Below, in pieces: positions 1 through 8,380 of a stretch of DNA of 34,946 nt (positions within the stretch are counted from its first letter, which is position 1; each line of letters begins with the position of its first letter). The notes below the pieces were generated by a model that saw nothing but the letters and a program-made list of their open reading frames with translations, was not told the DNA's origin and ran no database searches. The position numbers and the translations under genes were made by a program. The stretch is from the NCBI GenBank assembly GCA_012729095.1, contig JAAYDU010000009.1:1-34946 (forward strand). Direction: 5' to 3'. This stretch comes from Methanobacteriota archaeon. GTDB lineage: Archaea > Thermoplasmatota > Thermoplasmata > Methanomassiliicoccales > UBA472.

Positions 1-17
1 GAAGGAGAGATGATAAA

Positions 18-497
18 ATGGCAGAGACTATCGAAGTGTTAGTGGATGGCGGCAAGGCCACCCCCGGCCCGCCGCTGGGACCCGCCTTGGGCCCGACGGG
101 CATAAACGTCGTTCAGGTCGTAGGCGCTATCAACGAGAAGACCAGGGGATTCGTAGGCATGAAGGTCCCGGTGAAGGTCATAATCGACCAGAAGACCAAG
201 ACCTTCGAGATAAAGGTCGGCACGCCGCCCACCTCCGCCCTGCTGTTCAAGGAGCTGGGAATAGAGAAGGGCGCGGGGGCCCCCAAGTCCGGGAAGGCCG
301 GCAACATCACCATAGAGCAGGCCAAGAAGATCGTCGACATGAAACAGGACTCCCTGACCGGCGCTGACATGAAGGCCCAGGTCCTAGAGGTCCTAGGCAC
401 CTGCGCCTCCTGCGGCATAACCGTGGAGGGCAAGGAGGCCAAGGACATGCAGGCGGAGATCAAGGCCGGCAAGTGGGACGACCAGCTGAAAGCCTGA
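18..497 (+). CDS. rpl11: 50S ribosomal protein L11 (uL11)
   Basis: Stalk-base protein that binds the GTPase-associated region of 23S rRNA with the P0/L12 stalk. The 159-residue length fits archaeal L11. The N-terminal proline/glycine-rich segment (residues about 16-31, TPGPPLGPALGPTGIN) is the family hallmark, and the C-terminal rRNA-binding domain carries the usual Thr-Gly-Ala-Asp and Cys-Gly-Ile stretch. A strong ribosome binding site (GAAGGAGAG, bases 1-9) precedes the ATG. It is the first gene of the L11-L1-P0-L12 block. A T tract and a new TATA box follow it, so the downstream genes may also have their own promoter. Confidence 0.97.
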   Translation: MAETIEVLVDGGKATPGPPLGPALGPTGINVVQVVGAINEKTRGFVGMKVPVKVIIDQKTKTFEIKVGTPPTSALLFKELGIEKGAGAPKSGKAGNITIEQAKKIVDMKQDSLTGADMKAQVLEVLGTCASCGITVEGKEAKDMQAEIKAGKWDDQLKA

Positions 498-517
498 AAC
501 CCCTTCCAAATCAAACA

Positions 518-533
518 TTTTTTTCTTACTTTT
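518..533 (+). terminator. T-rich tract after L11
   Basis: Seven consecutive T residues (518-524) then C and more T-rich sequence lie just after the L11 stop. Archaeal RNA polymerase commonly terminates at such U-rich tracts without needing a strong hairpin. It lies directly before the TATA box of the L1 promoter, so it may separate the two transcription units. Function is inferred from position and composition. Confidence 0.45.
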
Positions 534-541
534 ACGATATC

Positions 542-549
542 TTTATAAA
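542..549 (+). promoter_or_regulatory. TATA box for the L1-P0-L12 unit
   Basis: TTTATAAA lies 84 bases before the chosen L1 start. Archaeal TATA boxes sit about 25-30 bases before the transcription start, which predicts a start near 570-575 and a leader of about 50 nucleotides containing the hairpin described separately. Confidence 0.6.
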
Positions 550-578
550 CGGCAGGGTGATTAGGGGGCCTTACCAAA

Positions 579-619
579 CTGTAGGAGAGCATCAATGGCT
601 CGTTGGAACTACAGGAGGG
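579..619 (+). promoter_or_regulatory. Candidate L1 autoregulatory hairpin in the L1 leader
   Basis: CTGTAG (579-584) pairs perfectly with CTACAG (609-614). Inside, GAGC (587-590) pairs with GCTC (598-601). The two helices are separated by an asymmetric internal loop, GA on the left and GTTGGAA on the right. The right arm abuts the ribosome binding site (about 614-619), just before the TTG start at 626. Ribosomal protein L1 is known to repress its own mRNA by binding a copy of its 23S site built as short helices around an asymmetric internal loop, so this is a good candidate. The assignment is inferred from shape, not from an alignment. Confidence 0.5.
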
Positions 620-625
620 ATCGAA

Positions 626-1264
626 TTGGCAGAAAAAGCAACCGTTACGGCCGTTAAGAAAGCCTTGGAGCACTCTCCAAAGCGCAATTTTAAACAAACG
701 GTCGACCTGTCCATCAACCTGAAGGATGTGGACCTGTCCATACCCAAGAACAGGATACAGGAGGACATCATTCTGCCTCACGGTAGGGGAAAGCCAGTCA
801 AGGTCTGTGTCTTCGGTAGCGGAGAGATGCTGCTCAAGGCCAAGGACGTGGCCGACAGGGTCGTGTCCGTGGAGGAACTTAGCACCATCGCCGACGACAA
901 GAAGCAGGCCAAGAAGATGGCAAACGATTTCGAGTATTTCATCGCGGAGGCCCCGCTGATGCCCACGATCGGTAAGAGACTGGGTATCGTGCTGGGTCCT
1001 CGCGGTAAGATGCCGAAGCCGATCCCCCCGGGAGCGGACCCCACGTCCATGATAGACAACCTTCGCAAGTCGGTGTCCATCAGGACCAGGGACAAGATGA
1101 CCTTCCACACCGCCGTCGGGACCACGGACATGACGCCAGAGGACATAGCCGACAACATAGAGCTCATCGTCAAGAGAGTGGGGATGAAGCTCGAAAAGGG
1201 CACCATGAACATCAGGTCCGCTTTCGTGAAGACCACCATGGGACCCTCCGAGAAGGTGATTTGA
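626..1264 (+). CDS. rpl1: 50S ribosomal protein L1 (uL1)
   Basis: L1 forms the mobile E-site stalk of the large subunit and, in archaea and bacteria, represses its own operon. The frame is open from 473, but the chosen TTG at 626 is preceded by AGGAGGG at ideal spacing and gives a 212-residue protein of normal archaeal length starting AEKATVTAVKKAL. The earlier ATG at 473 would add unrelated sequence that overlaps L11, the T tract and the TATA box. The family signature LGPRGKMPKP is at residues 123-132. The P0 gene follows after a 13-base gap. Confidence 0.96.
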   Translation: MAEKATVTAVKKALEHSPKRNFKQTVDLSINLKDVDLSIPKNRIQEDIILPHGRGKPVKVCVFGSGEMLLKAKDVADRVVSVEELSTIADDKKQAKKMANDFEYFIAEAPLMPTIGKRLGIVLGPRGKMPKPIPPGADPTSMIDNLRKSVSIRTRDKMTFHTAVGTTDMTPEDIADNIELIVKRVGMKLEKGTMNIRSAFVKTTMGPSEKVI

Positions 1265-1277
1265 GGAGGTTCCAAGC

Positions 1278-2273
1278 ATGGCACATGTAGCGAAGTGGAA
1301 AAAGGAAAGGGTGCAGGAGCTTGTGGACATGATGGTCCACAGCCATGTCGTGGGCATTGTCGATCTGCACGGCATTCCCGCTGCCCAGATGATCTCCATG
1401 CGCGCCGTGCTGCGCGGTAAGGCCGACGTGAACATGACCAGGAACACATTGATGGACCTGGCCATCACCGAGGCCGCCAAGCAGAGGCCGGGCCTGGAGC
1501 AGCTGAAGCAGCTAGTTGACGGACAGTGCGCGATCGTCACCACGGACGAGAACCCGTTCAAGCTATTCCGCCAGATGGAGGCCACCAAGACCCCGGCCCC
1601 GGCAAAGTCCGGAGACATAGCGCCGGAGGACATCGCGGTCAAGGCGGGGGACACCCCGTTCAAGCCGGGCCCCATCATCGGAGAGCTGCAGAAAGCTGGC
1701 ATCCCCGCCGCCATCGAGGGTGGGAAGATCATCATCAAGAAGGACAAGGTCCTCGTCCCCAAGGGCGAGCCCGTGCCCGATGAGGTCGCCAAGGTGCTGG
1801 CCAAGCTGGAGATCCTGCCCATGATCGTGGGCATGGACCTCCGCGCCGCCTTCGAGGACGGCGTGCTGTACGGGAAGGACGTCCTGAACATACCGGCGGG
1901 CCACTACACCAACATGTTGGGACTGGCCGCCAGGAATGCCCTTGGCTTGAGCTTGTCTATAGCTTATGTCACGCCTCAGACTGTCACGCCCTTGCTATCC
2001 AAGGCCTATCGCGAAGCGATGGCCCTGAGCGTGGCTGGCGCGTTCCCGACCAAGGAGAGCATAGCTGCCATCCTTGCGAAGGCTGACGCGCAGATGATGA
2101 CCTTGGCCTCGATCACCGGTCTGGAAGATGACCGTATAAAGAACAGGATGGCTGCGGCCCCCGCAGCCAGCCCGGTGAACGAGCCCAAGGCCGCTGAGGC
2201 CGAGAAAGAAGATGAGGAGGAGCAGGTCAGCGAGGAGGAAGCCGCTGCTGGCCTGAGCTCGCTCTTCGATTGA
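1278..2273 (+). CDS. rplP0: Acidic ribosomal protein P0 (uL10)
   Basis: P0 anchors the L12 dimers to the ribosome next to L11. At 331 residues it has the archaeal layout: an N-terminal rRNA-binding domain, the inserted archaeal/eukaryotic domain, helical L12-docking spine, then an Ala-rich hinge and a very acidic tail ending in GLSSLFD. That tail is nearly the same as the end of L12, a known feature of archaeal P-stalk proteins that recruits translation factors. GGAGG sits before the ATG. L12 follows after 12 bases. Confidence 0.97.
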   Translation: MAHVAKWKKERVQELVDMMVHSHVVGIVDLHGIPAAQMISMRAVLRGKADVNMTRNTLMDLAITEAAKQRPGLEQLKQLVDGQCAIVTTDENPFKLFRQMEATKTPAPAKSGDIAPEDIAVKAGDTPFKPGPIIGELQKAGIPAAIEGGKIIIKKDKVLVPKGEPVPDEVAKVLAKLEILPMIVGMDLRAAFEDGVLYGKDVLNIPAGHYTNMLGLAARNALGLSLSIAYVTPQTVTPLLSKAYREAMALSVAGAFPTKESIAAILAKADAQMMTLASITGLEDDRIKNRMAAAPAASPVNEPKAAEAEKEDEEEQVSEEEAAAGLSSLFD

Positions 2274-2285
2274 GGAGGTAAGGAA

Positions 2286-2594
2286 ATGGAATACATATAC
2301 AGCGCTTTGGTCCTTCACGCCGCTGGAAAGCAGGTGTCCGAGGACGCGGTTGCCGCTATCTTGAAGAGCGCCGGTGTCGAGCCGGATGCATCCAGGATAA
2401 AGGCCCTGACCGCTTCCCTGGAAGGTGTGAACATCGATGAGGCTATCGCCTCCGCGATGGTCGCTGCCGCACCTGCCGCCGCTGCCGCCCCGGCCCCCGC
2501 CGCCGCGGAAGCCCCGGCCAAGGAAGAGCCCAAGGAAGAGGAAGCTGTTTCCGAGGAAGAGGCCGCCGCTGGTCTCTCCGCTCTGTTCGGCTAA
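2286..2594 (+). CDS. rpl12: 50S ribosomal protein L12 (P1-type)
   Basis: The stalk protein binds P0 as dimers and recruits GTPase translation factors. The 102-residue protein has the P1/P2 design: a compact helical N-terminal dimerisation domain (residues 1-60), an Ala/Pro hinge, then a Glu-rich tail ending [19 protein letters not shown] ribosome binding site precedes the ATG and overlaps the P0 stop region. It is the last gene of the stalk block. The next 137 bases hold a T-rich stretch near 2667-2674 that could end transcription. Confidence 0.97.
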   Translation: MEYIYSALVLHAAGKQVSEDAVAAILKSAGVEPDASRIKALTASLEGVNIDEAIASAMVAAAPAAAAAPAPAAAEAPAKEEPKEEEAVSEEEAAAGLSALFG

Positions 2595-2731
2595 AAAGGC
2601 CAGAAAAGGGCCGGTCCCCAGTTACCGAGCCTTCTCAGGTCTTTGAAACCATTTAACCTTTCCATATTTTTCCGTGATTGCGCCAGTCTTGCCTTTCAAT
2701 CAGAACAATTATCAGTCCGCCGGCCTTCTAG

Positions 2732-3688
2732 ATGCCGATGAAGCTAGGAGACATCTACCGGTTCGCCGTTCAATTGGCCAAGGAGAACGACCCCCGAACC
2801 GCGGAGGAGCTGGAGGACGACCTTCGCCGCACCGAGGAGCGCTATCGGAAGCTGGACGATGGGGAGAAGGAGCTGTTCGACGCCGATGCCCTCTGGAACC
2901 CCTATGCCGACTCCCGCCTGGTGCACGGGAACCCCGACACGGATGTGGGTGGCGTGCTGTGGGGCATCGATATAGGCACCGGCGAGATGCTGCTTGCCGA
3001 CCGCCTGCGGGAGAGAGGAAGGAGAGTGGACGCGGTGTTCGGCCATCATCCCCTGGGCCGGGCCCGGCCCAAGTTCGGGGATGTCCTGCATCTCCAGGAA
3101 TACATGTTCGCCCAGATGGGAATGCCAATAACCTGGGCCGAGGACATCCTAGCACCGCGCATCAAGGAGGTGCATCGCAGCAGCGCCCCCTCCAACTACG
3201 ACCAGGCGGTGGATGCCGCTCGATTGCTGGACCTGCCGCTGATGTGCCTGCACTCTGTGACCGACAACCTGGTGGACCGTTACCTCAACGAGCTGATGGA
3301 GGAGAGGGGGCCCAAGCGGGTGGACGACCTCATATCCGTGCTAATGGAGCTTCCTGAGTTCCGGCACGCCGCCGCCAATAATAACCCCCCGGAGGTGTAT
3401 GTGGGGGACAGGAAGCGCCGGACAGGGAAGATCGCCCTGAAGATGACCGGGGGGACCGCAGGGCCCAAGGAGATGTACGAGGGGCTGGCCGACGCGGGCG
3501 TGGGCACCATAGTGTTCATGCACCTGCCGGAATCACACCTCGAGGAGGCCAGGAAGCATCACATGAACGTGGTGGTGTCCGGGCACATGGCCACCGATTC
3601 CCTGGGCATCAACCTGCTGGCCGACCGGTTGGAGGACCGTGGGCTGCAGGTGATCCCCTGCTCGGGGCTCATACGAGCCAGAAGGTAG
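2732..3688 (+). CDS. NIF3-like (NGG1-interacting factor 3 family) protein
   Basis: The 318-residue protein resembles the NIF3/DUF34 family of presumed metal-binding proteins. A GHHPLGRA motif is near residues 108-115, and the C-terminal end contains VVVSGHMATDSLGINLL and VIPCSG, matching the paired His/Asp/Glu metal site region of the family. The first 60 residues are a charged helical extension not usual in bacterial members. The family's biochemical role is still unclear; a metal-dependent hydrolase has been suggested. The ATG at 2732 is used; a second ATG lies two codons later. orc1/cdc6 begins 4 bases after the stop, so the two are probably co-transcribed. Confidence 0.72.
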   Translation: MPMKLGDIYRFAVQLAKENDPRTAEELEDDLRRTEERYRKLDDGEKELFDADALWNPYADSRLVHGNPDTDVGGVLWGIDIGTGEMLLADRLRERGRRVDAVFGHHPLGRARPKFGDVLHLQEYMFAQMGMPITWAEDILAPRIKEVHRSSAPSNYDQAVDAARLLDLPLMCLHSVTDNLVDRYLNELMEERGPKRVDDLISVLMELPEFRHAAANNNPPEVYVGDRKRRTGKIALKMTGGTAGPKEMYEGLADAGVGTIVFMHLPESHLEEARKHHMNVVVSGHMATDSLGINLLADRLEDRGLQVIPCSGLIRARR

Positions 3689-3692
3689 GAAA

Positions 3693-4847
3693 ATGAGGAA
3701 TCCACGCCTGTTCAAGGACCAATCAAAGCTCTCGTTCGACTACGTGCCCGACAAGCTCTGCCATCGCGAGGAGCAGCTGGGCCGCCTGGAGATGCTCTTC
3801 CGCCCGGTGCTGGAGGGCAGCATGTCCCAGACGGCCTTCCTGATAGGCAGCGTGGGTACGGGGAAGACCGCCACCTCCAAGCGCTTCTGCCTGGACCTCG
3901 TCACCGCCGCCCGGGAAAGGGGGCGCTCCATGGACTTCATAATCGTCAACTGCCGGCAGCGTTCCACCGAGGTGGCCGTTCTGCGGCGGATCGTGATGCA
4001 CTTTGACGAGAACTTTCCTGACCGGGGGTTCTCCACGGAGGAGATGCTGCGCTCGATACGCAGGCACCTGGAGAAGCGGAAGATGCACCTGGTGGTGGTC
4101 CTTGACGAGGCGGACGTGCTGCTGGTCAAGGGAGCTGGCGATCTGGTGTATCAGCTCACCCGCTTCGACGAGGAGGTGGTCGGAGGGCGGCCGTCAATGT
4201 CGGTGATCATGATATCGCAGAAGAACGTGCTGGATATGCTGGACGCGGCCTCGTCATCGACCTTCCGGAGGGCCAACGCCATACGCTTCGACAGGTACGG
4301 AGCGCGGGACCTGGCCGACATATTGCGGACGCGCACAGACCTGGCCTTCTTCCCCAGGGCGGTGAGGCAGGACTCCTTGGACCTCATGGCCGACATAGCC
4401 GGTGAGTTCGGTGACGCCCGGTTCGCCATCGAACTGCTGGACAAGGCGGGGATGCTGGCCGAGGAGGAGGGGTCCGAGCATCTGTCCCCCGAGCATGTGC
4501 GCGGGGCGAAGGCCCTAACCTACTCGGTGGTCACCGAGAGCAAGATCGAGGACCTTGACAAGCAGCACAAGATGGTGCTATTGGCCGTGGCCCGGTCCAT
4601 CAAGGACCAGGCGTACGTGAGGACGCCCGAGGCGGAATCGGCGTACCGGCGGGTGGCCGAGGAGTACGGGGAGAAGCCTCGCGGGCATACCATGTTCTGG
4701 TCGTACCTGCAGGACCTTAGCAACCAGGGGCTGGTCGGAACCAGGGTGGCCAACGAGGAGACTGGCGGACGCACCACGTACATATCGCTCCCGGACGTTC
4801 CGGCCAAGGTTGTGCGCCAGCGCTTGGAGGAGAGCCTGGGGGCCTAA
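3693..4847 (+). CDS. orc1: Orc1/Cdc6-type replication initiator
   Basis: An AAA+ protein of the archaeal Orc1/Cdc6 family, which binds origin recognition boxes and loads the MCM helicase. Walker A is GSVGTGKT (residues 52-59) and Walker B LVVVLDEA (133-140). The sensor and lid regions follow, then a C-terminal winged helix (about 290-384). At 384 residues it is of normal size. A short gap of 4 bases to the NIF3-like gene implies co-transcription. Archaeal orc1 genes often lie beside an origin, but here both flanks are only a few tens of bases and carry no visible repeats. This is therefore probably not the origin, or it is a secondary paralogue. Confidence 0.93.
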   Translation: MRNPRLFKDQSKLSFDYVPDKLCHREEQLGRLEMLFRPVLEGSMSQTAFLIGSVGTGKTATSKRFCLDLVTAARERGRSMDFIIVNCRQRSTEVAVLRRIVMHFDENFPDRGFSTEEMLRSIRRHLEKRKMHLVVVLDEADVLLVKGAGDLVYQLTRFDEEVVGGRPSMSVIMISQKNVLDMLDAASSSTFRRANAIRFDRYGARDLADILRTRTDLAFFPRAVRQDSLDLMADIAGEFGDARFAIELLDKAGMLAEEEGSEHLSPEHVRGAKALTYSVVTESKIEDLDKQHKMVLLAVARSIKDQAYVRTPEAESAYRRVAEEYGEKPRGHTMFWSYLQDLSNQGLVGTRVANEETGGRTTYISLPDVPAKVVRQRLEESLGA

Positions 4848-4891
4848 AGGAAAGCTATTGATAATGCGGCCGCCATTTGACGAGCGAGCGT

Positions 4892-6001
4892 ATGAAGAGA
4901 ACACCGCTTTACCAAGAGCACCTGGCCGCCGGGGCCAGGATGGTTGGGTTCGCTGGCTGGGAAATGCCCATCCAGTACTCCGGGATCATTGACGAACACT
5001 TTCAGGTGCGGAAGCAGTGCGGGGTTTTCGACGTCTCGCACATGGGCGACCTGCTGATCAGGGGACCGCAGGCGGCAGCTCAGCTGGACTGGCTCCTGAC
5101 CAACCCGATAAGCAAGGCACCGGTGGGCAAGGCGGTGTACGGGCATCTGCTGGATGTGGACGGGCAGATAATCGACGATGTCATCACCTACCACATCTCG
5201 GATGGGCAGTACCTAATGGTGCCCAACGCCTCCAACGTGGACCGGGTGCGGGAATGGGTGACGGGCAATACCAAAGGATTGGAGGTGCTGGACCTCTCCA
5301 CCCGCCTGGTCTGCCTGGCCGTCCAGGGACCTTTGGCCGAGGAGGTCATGCAGGGCATGGTCTCCACCGACCTCTCCACGCTGAAGCGCTTCCGGGGCCG
5401 CTTCGCCTTCCTTTCAGGGGGAAGCTCCCAATTCCTTCCTGACCTGTTCGTCAACGAGGGGGAGGGAGTGGGCTGCTACATAGCCCGGACGGGATACACC
5501 GGCGAGGACGGCTTCGAGGTGCTGGTCGAGGACAGGGACGCCGCATGGCTTTGGAACAGGTTGCTGGGAACCGGCAAGGTCAGGCCTGTCGGGCTGGGTG
5601 CCAGGGACACCCTGCGCCTGGAGATGGGGTACCTGCTCTCGGGCACGGACTTCGACGGGAGCCAGACATCCCTGCAGACCGGCCCGTCCTGGGTGGTAAA
5701 GATGGACCACCCGTTCATAGGCAGGGACGTCCTAATCCTGCAGAGGGACCGCAAGTACGACGTGCTGGTGGCGATCAAGCTGGGGGGTAAGGGCGTGCCC
5801 AGGCACGGTTATGCCATCGCGCGGGCGGGGAAGGAGGTGGGGAAGGTCACCAGCGGCAACATGTCCCCCTGCCTCAAGGAGGGAGTGGCCCTGGGCTACG
5901 TGCCGCAGAGGATCTCCGCGGTCGGTACCGAGCTCGCCGTGATGATACGCGGCGAGGCCGTGCCGGCCAGGATAGTGGAGCTGCCGTTCTATAGAAAGTG
6001 A
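4892..6001 (+). CDS. gcvT: Glycine cleavage system T protein (aminomethyltransferase)
   Basis: The T protein transfers the methylene group from the aminomethyl-lipoyl arm of H protein to tetrahydrofolate or tetrahydromethanopterin, releasing ammonia. The family signatures are in order: VGFAGWEMPIQY near the N terminus, ARTGYTGEDGFEV, GLGARDTLRLEMGYLLSG in the centre, and TSGNMSPCLKEGVALGYV near the end. The ATG at 4892 gives the standard start MKRTPLYQEH and 369 residues. An in-frame TTG at 4877 would add five residues. No H or P protein is in the window. An M20 peptidase starts 4 bases after the stop. Confidence 0.93.
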   Translation: MKRTPLYQEHLAAGARMVGFAGWEMPIQYSGIIDEHFQVRKQCGVFDVSHMGDLLIRGPQAAAQLDWLLTNPISKAPVGKAVYGHLLDVDGQIIDDVITYHISDGQYLMVPNASNVDRVREWVTGNTKGLEVLDLSTRLVCLAVQGPLAEEVMQGMVSTDLSTLKRFRGRFAFLSGGSSQFLPDLFVNEGEGVGCYIARTGYTGEDGFEVLVEDRDAAWLWNRLLGTGKVRPVGLGARDTLRLEMGYLLSGTDFDGSQTSLQTGPSWVVKMDHPFIGRDVLILQRDRKYDVLVAIKLGGKGVPRHGYAIARAGKEVGKVTSGNMSPCLKEGVALGYVPQRISAVGTELAVMIRGEAVPARIVELPFYRK

Positions 6002-6005
6002 TGGT

Positions 6006-7061
6006 ATGACCCGAGAACTGGTCCGCAACCTGATCGAGCTGCTGGGCGTCCGCAGCGACACCATAGAGGGCAAGAAGGCCCTGCTGGAGCTGGTGCGGGC
6101 GAGATCGGAGGATCTGGGGCTGGACATAGCGATCGGCGGGAACCGGGACAGCCCGGCCATGCTGGCCTCGAACGGCATCGGCGGCATCGCCTTCGCCGCC
6201 CACCTTGACACGGTGCCCGCCGGGGACGGCTGGACCAGGGAGGACGGGGAGGTGGAGGCCGGCCGGGTGTACGGGCTGGGATCGGCGGACATGAAGGGAG
6301 GCGTGGCCGCCATGATGGCTGCCGCCAGCGTTCTGAAGGAGGAGGGCGTGCCGTTCAGCCTGCTCGTCACCACCGACGAGGAGGAGCTGATGACAGGGGC
6401 GGAGTACCTGGCCAAGAGGCCGGAGGTGGGACGGGCCAGCGCGGTGCTGGTGGGGGAACCCACCGACCTGCGGGTGGCCTGGAAGGAAAAGGGCATATCC
6501 CGCCTGACGCTCACCGCGCATGGCGTGGCCGCCCACGCCAGCATGCCATGGAACGGGGACAACGCGATAATGAGGATGACCGCCCTCCTGGACCGTTTGG
6601 GCCCGCTGCTGAAGGTCCCCGAGGGGCCGACCGACGAGCTGACGCTGGTGGTTTCAACGATAAAGGGGGGCACGCGCAACAACATCGTGCCTGACCGCTG
6701 CGACGCCCAGCTGAACGCCCGCTTTCCCTATCCCTTGAAGGCGAAGGAGGTCAGGGAGATGATCATGCGCACCCTGGAAGGGGAGTCCTACGACATCATG
6801 ATGCAGTACGAGCTTCCGGCCTTCGAGACTTCGCCAGACACGCCGCTGATAAGGGAGCTGCTGGACGCCGGGGCCGGGGGGATCTTCGCCGTGCCCTACG
6901 CCACGGAGGCGGCCATATACTCGGCGGCGAACCGGATGGTGGCGGTGTGCGGCCCGGGAAGCCCGAACATGGCCCACGCCAAGGACGAGTACGTGGAGCG
7001 GTGGCAGCTGGAGAAGGCGTTCCAACTCTACTGCGACATGGGCAGGCGCCTTCAGGGATAG
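6006..7061 (+). CDS. M20-family metallopeptidase/deacylase (ArgE/DapE/CPG2 type)
   Basis: A two-zinc amidohydrolase of 351 residues. HLDTVPAG gives the first metal ligand His66 and catalytic Asp68. GSADMKGG supplies the bridging Asp95, and TTDEEE supplies the general base and a metal ligand at Glu125-126. GEPTDL and a dimerisation-domain segment with GTRNNIVPD follow, with HAKDEY at the end as the last metal ligand. This resembles acetylornithine/succinyl-diaminopimelate deacylases and related LysK-type enzymes, and the substrate cannot be told from sequence. It is 4 bases behind gcvT and overlaps the opposing asnS by 10 bases at the 3' end. Confidence 0.85.
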   Translation: MTRELVRNLIELLGVRSDTIEGKKALLELVRARSEDLGLDIAIGGNRDSPAMLASNGIGGIAFAAHLDTVPAGDGWTREDGEVEAGRVYGLGSADMKGGVAAMMAAASVLKEEGVPFSLLVTTDEEELMTGAEYLAKRPEVGRASAVLVGEPTDLRVAWKEKGISRLTLTAHGVAAHASMPWNGDNAIMRMTALLDRLGPLLKVPEGPTDELTLVVSTIKGGTRNNIVPDRCDAQLNARFPYPLKAKEVREMIMRTLEGESYDIMMQYELPAFETSPDTPLIRELLDAGAGGIFAVPYATEAAIYSAANRMVAVCGPGSPNMAHAKDEYVERWQLEKAFQLYCDMGRRLQG

Positions 7062-8350
7062 ACCCTGGCCACCGTGCGCGGGTAGGGTATGGCGTCCCGG
7101 ATATGCTCCAGGTTGCATACCCATTTCGCTATGCGCTCCACCCCAAGACCGAAACCGGAGTGCGGGACTGAGCCGAAACGCCTCAGGTCCAGGTACCAAC
7201 GGTATGGTTCTTCCGGGATCCCGGCCGTCTCCAGCCTCTGCAGCAGCTTGTTCAGGTCGGTCTCCCTCTCGCTTCCGCCGATCACCTCTCCGAAACCGGA
7301 AGGCGCGAGCAGGTCGGCGCAGCTGTAGGTGCGCGGGTCGTCGGGGTCCTCCTTCATGTAGAAGGCCTTGCACTCCTTCGGGAAGTTCGTGACGAAGACC
7401 GGGGCGACCTCTTCCTCGGTGATCGCCCTTTCCTCCACGGCACCCAGGTCCGAACCGAACTCGATGTCGAAGCCCTTGTCCCTGAGCATGTCGATCATGT
7501 CGGAGTAGCGCAGGCGCTTGAACGGCGGAACGACCTTTTTCAGCGGCTCGATGTCCCGCTTGAGGATCTCCAGCTCGTCCCGGCGCTCCTTGAGGACCTT
7601 GGCCACCATGGCGGAGACCAGCCCCTCCTGGGTCCGCATGTTCCCTTCGTTGTCCGCCCAGGCTTCCTCCAGTTCCATGTGCCAGTACTCGGTGAGGTGC
7701 CGTGAGGTGCGTGACTTCTCGGCCCGGAAGGAGGGCGTGATGGAGTACACCTTCTCAAGGGAGAATATCAAAGACTCCAGGTACATCTGGGCGCTCTGGC
7801 TGAGATACGCCTCCCTGTCGAAGTACTTCAGCTTGAAGAGGGTGACCCCGCCCTCGCAGGCGTTCTGGGTGAATATCGGCGGGGTGACCTCGGTGAAATC
7901 GCTCTCGGCCAGCCATTCCCTCGCGCCCGCCATCAAAGAGGCCTTGACCTTCATGACCGCGGTCTGCTCCCTCGAACGGATCCAGAGGTGGCGGTTGTCC
8001 AGCAGAAGCTCCTCGCTCTGGTACTCGGTGATCGGGAAAGGTAGCGCCGAGCCGATGATCGTGAACGAGGTCGCCCGTACCTCGTAACCGCCGGGTGCCC
8101 GCCCATCCTGGTGCATGGTTCCGGTCACCTCGACCGATGATTCGATGGAAGCGGAGACTGCCCCCTCGAACTGGGGATCGGGAAGGTTGCCCTTCTTGAT
8201 GGTCACCTGCATGATGCCCGTGGAGTCCCTTACCACGGCGAAGACTATCTTCCCGCTGCTGCGGGTCCGGTATATCCAGCCCCTCAGGGCCACCTGTGCT
8301 TCGGAGACCGGGGACCTGAGAAGGGAGCTGATGCTTGTGAATGAAGACAT
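7052..8350 (-). CDS. asnS: Asparaginyl-tRNA synthetase
   Basis: A class IIb synthetase of 432 residues. The N-terminal OB fold (about residues 18-110) binds the anticodon. The catalytic domain has SQSAQMYLE, motif 2 around FRAEKSRTSRHLTEYWHMEL and motif 3 GFGLGVERIAKWV, followed by the AsnRS-like ending LEHIRDAIPYPRT. The HMELEEAW segment and this ending favour asparagine rather than aspartate. A dedicated AsnRS in an archaeon suggests direct Asn-tRNA charging, at least partly independent of the amidotransferase route. The ATG at 8350 abuts the forward GNAT transcription unit, so the promoters are divergent and overlapping. Confidence 0.93.
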   Translation of the reverse strand: MSSFTSISSLLRSPVSEAQVALRGWIYRTRSSGKIVFAVVRDSTGIMQVTIKKGNLPDPQFEGAVSASIESSVEVTGTMHQDGRAPGGYEVRATSFTIIGSALPFPITEYQSEELLLDNRHLWIRSREQTAVMKVKASLMAGAREWLAESDFTEVTPPIFTQNACEGGVTLFKLKYFDREAYLSQSAQMYLESLIFSLEKVYSITPSFRAEKSRTSRHLTEYWHMELEEAWADNEGNMRTQEGLVSAMVAKVLKERRDELEILKRDIEPLKKVVPPFKRLRYSDMIDMLRDKGFDIEFGSDLGAVEERAITEEEVAPVFVTNFPKECKAFYMKEDPDDPRTYSCADLLAPSGFGEVIGGSERETDLNKLLQRLETAGIPEEPYRWYLDLRRFGSVPHSGFGLGVERIAKWVCNLEHIRDAIPYPRTVARVYP

Positions 8351-8380
8351 TTGACCACTGGCCGGTTAAGAACTGCATCT

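Noticed and set aside
473-625. Upstream ATG start for L1 at 473
   Set aside because: Would overlap the L11 end and translate the T tract, TATA box and leader; the TTG at 626 has an ideal ribosome binding site and family-normal start.
113-1891. A 592-codon open frame on the minus strand
   Set aside because: It is antisense to the clear L11, L1 and P0 genes. Its protein is rich in Ser, His and Leu and matches nothing; GC-rich codon bias on the other strand keeps the frame open.
3660-4891. Replication origin beside orc1/cdc6
   Set aside because: The gene is flanked by gaps of only 4 and about 44 bases with no AT-rich stretch and no repeated origin recognition boxes.
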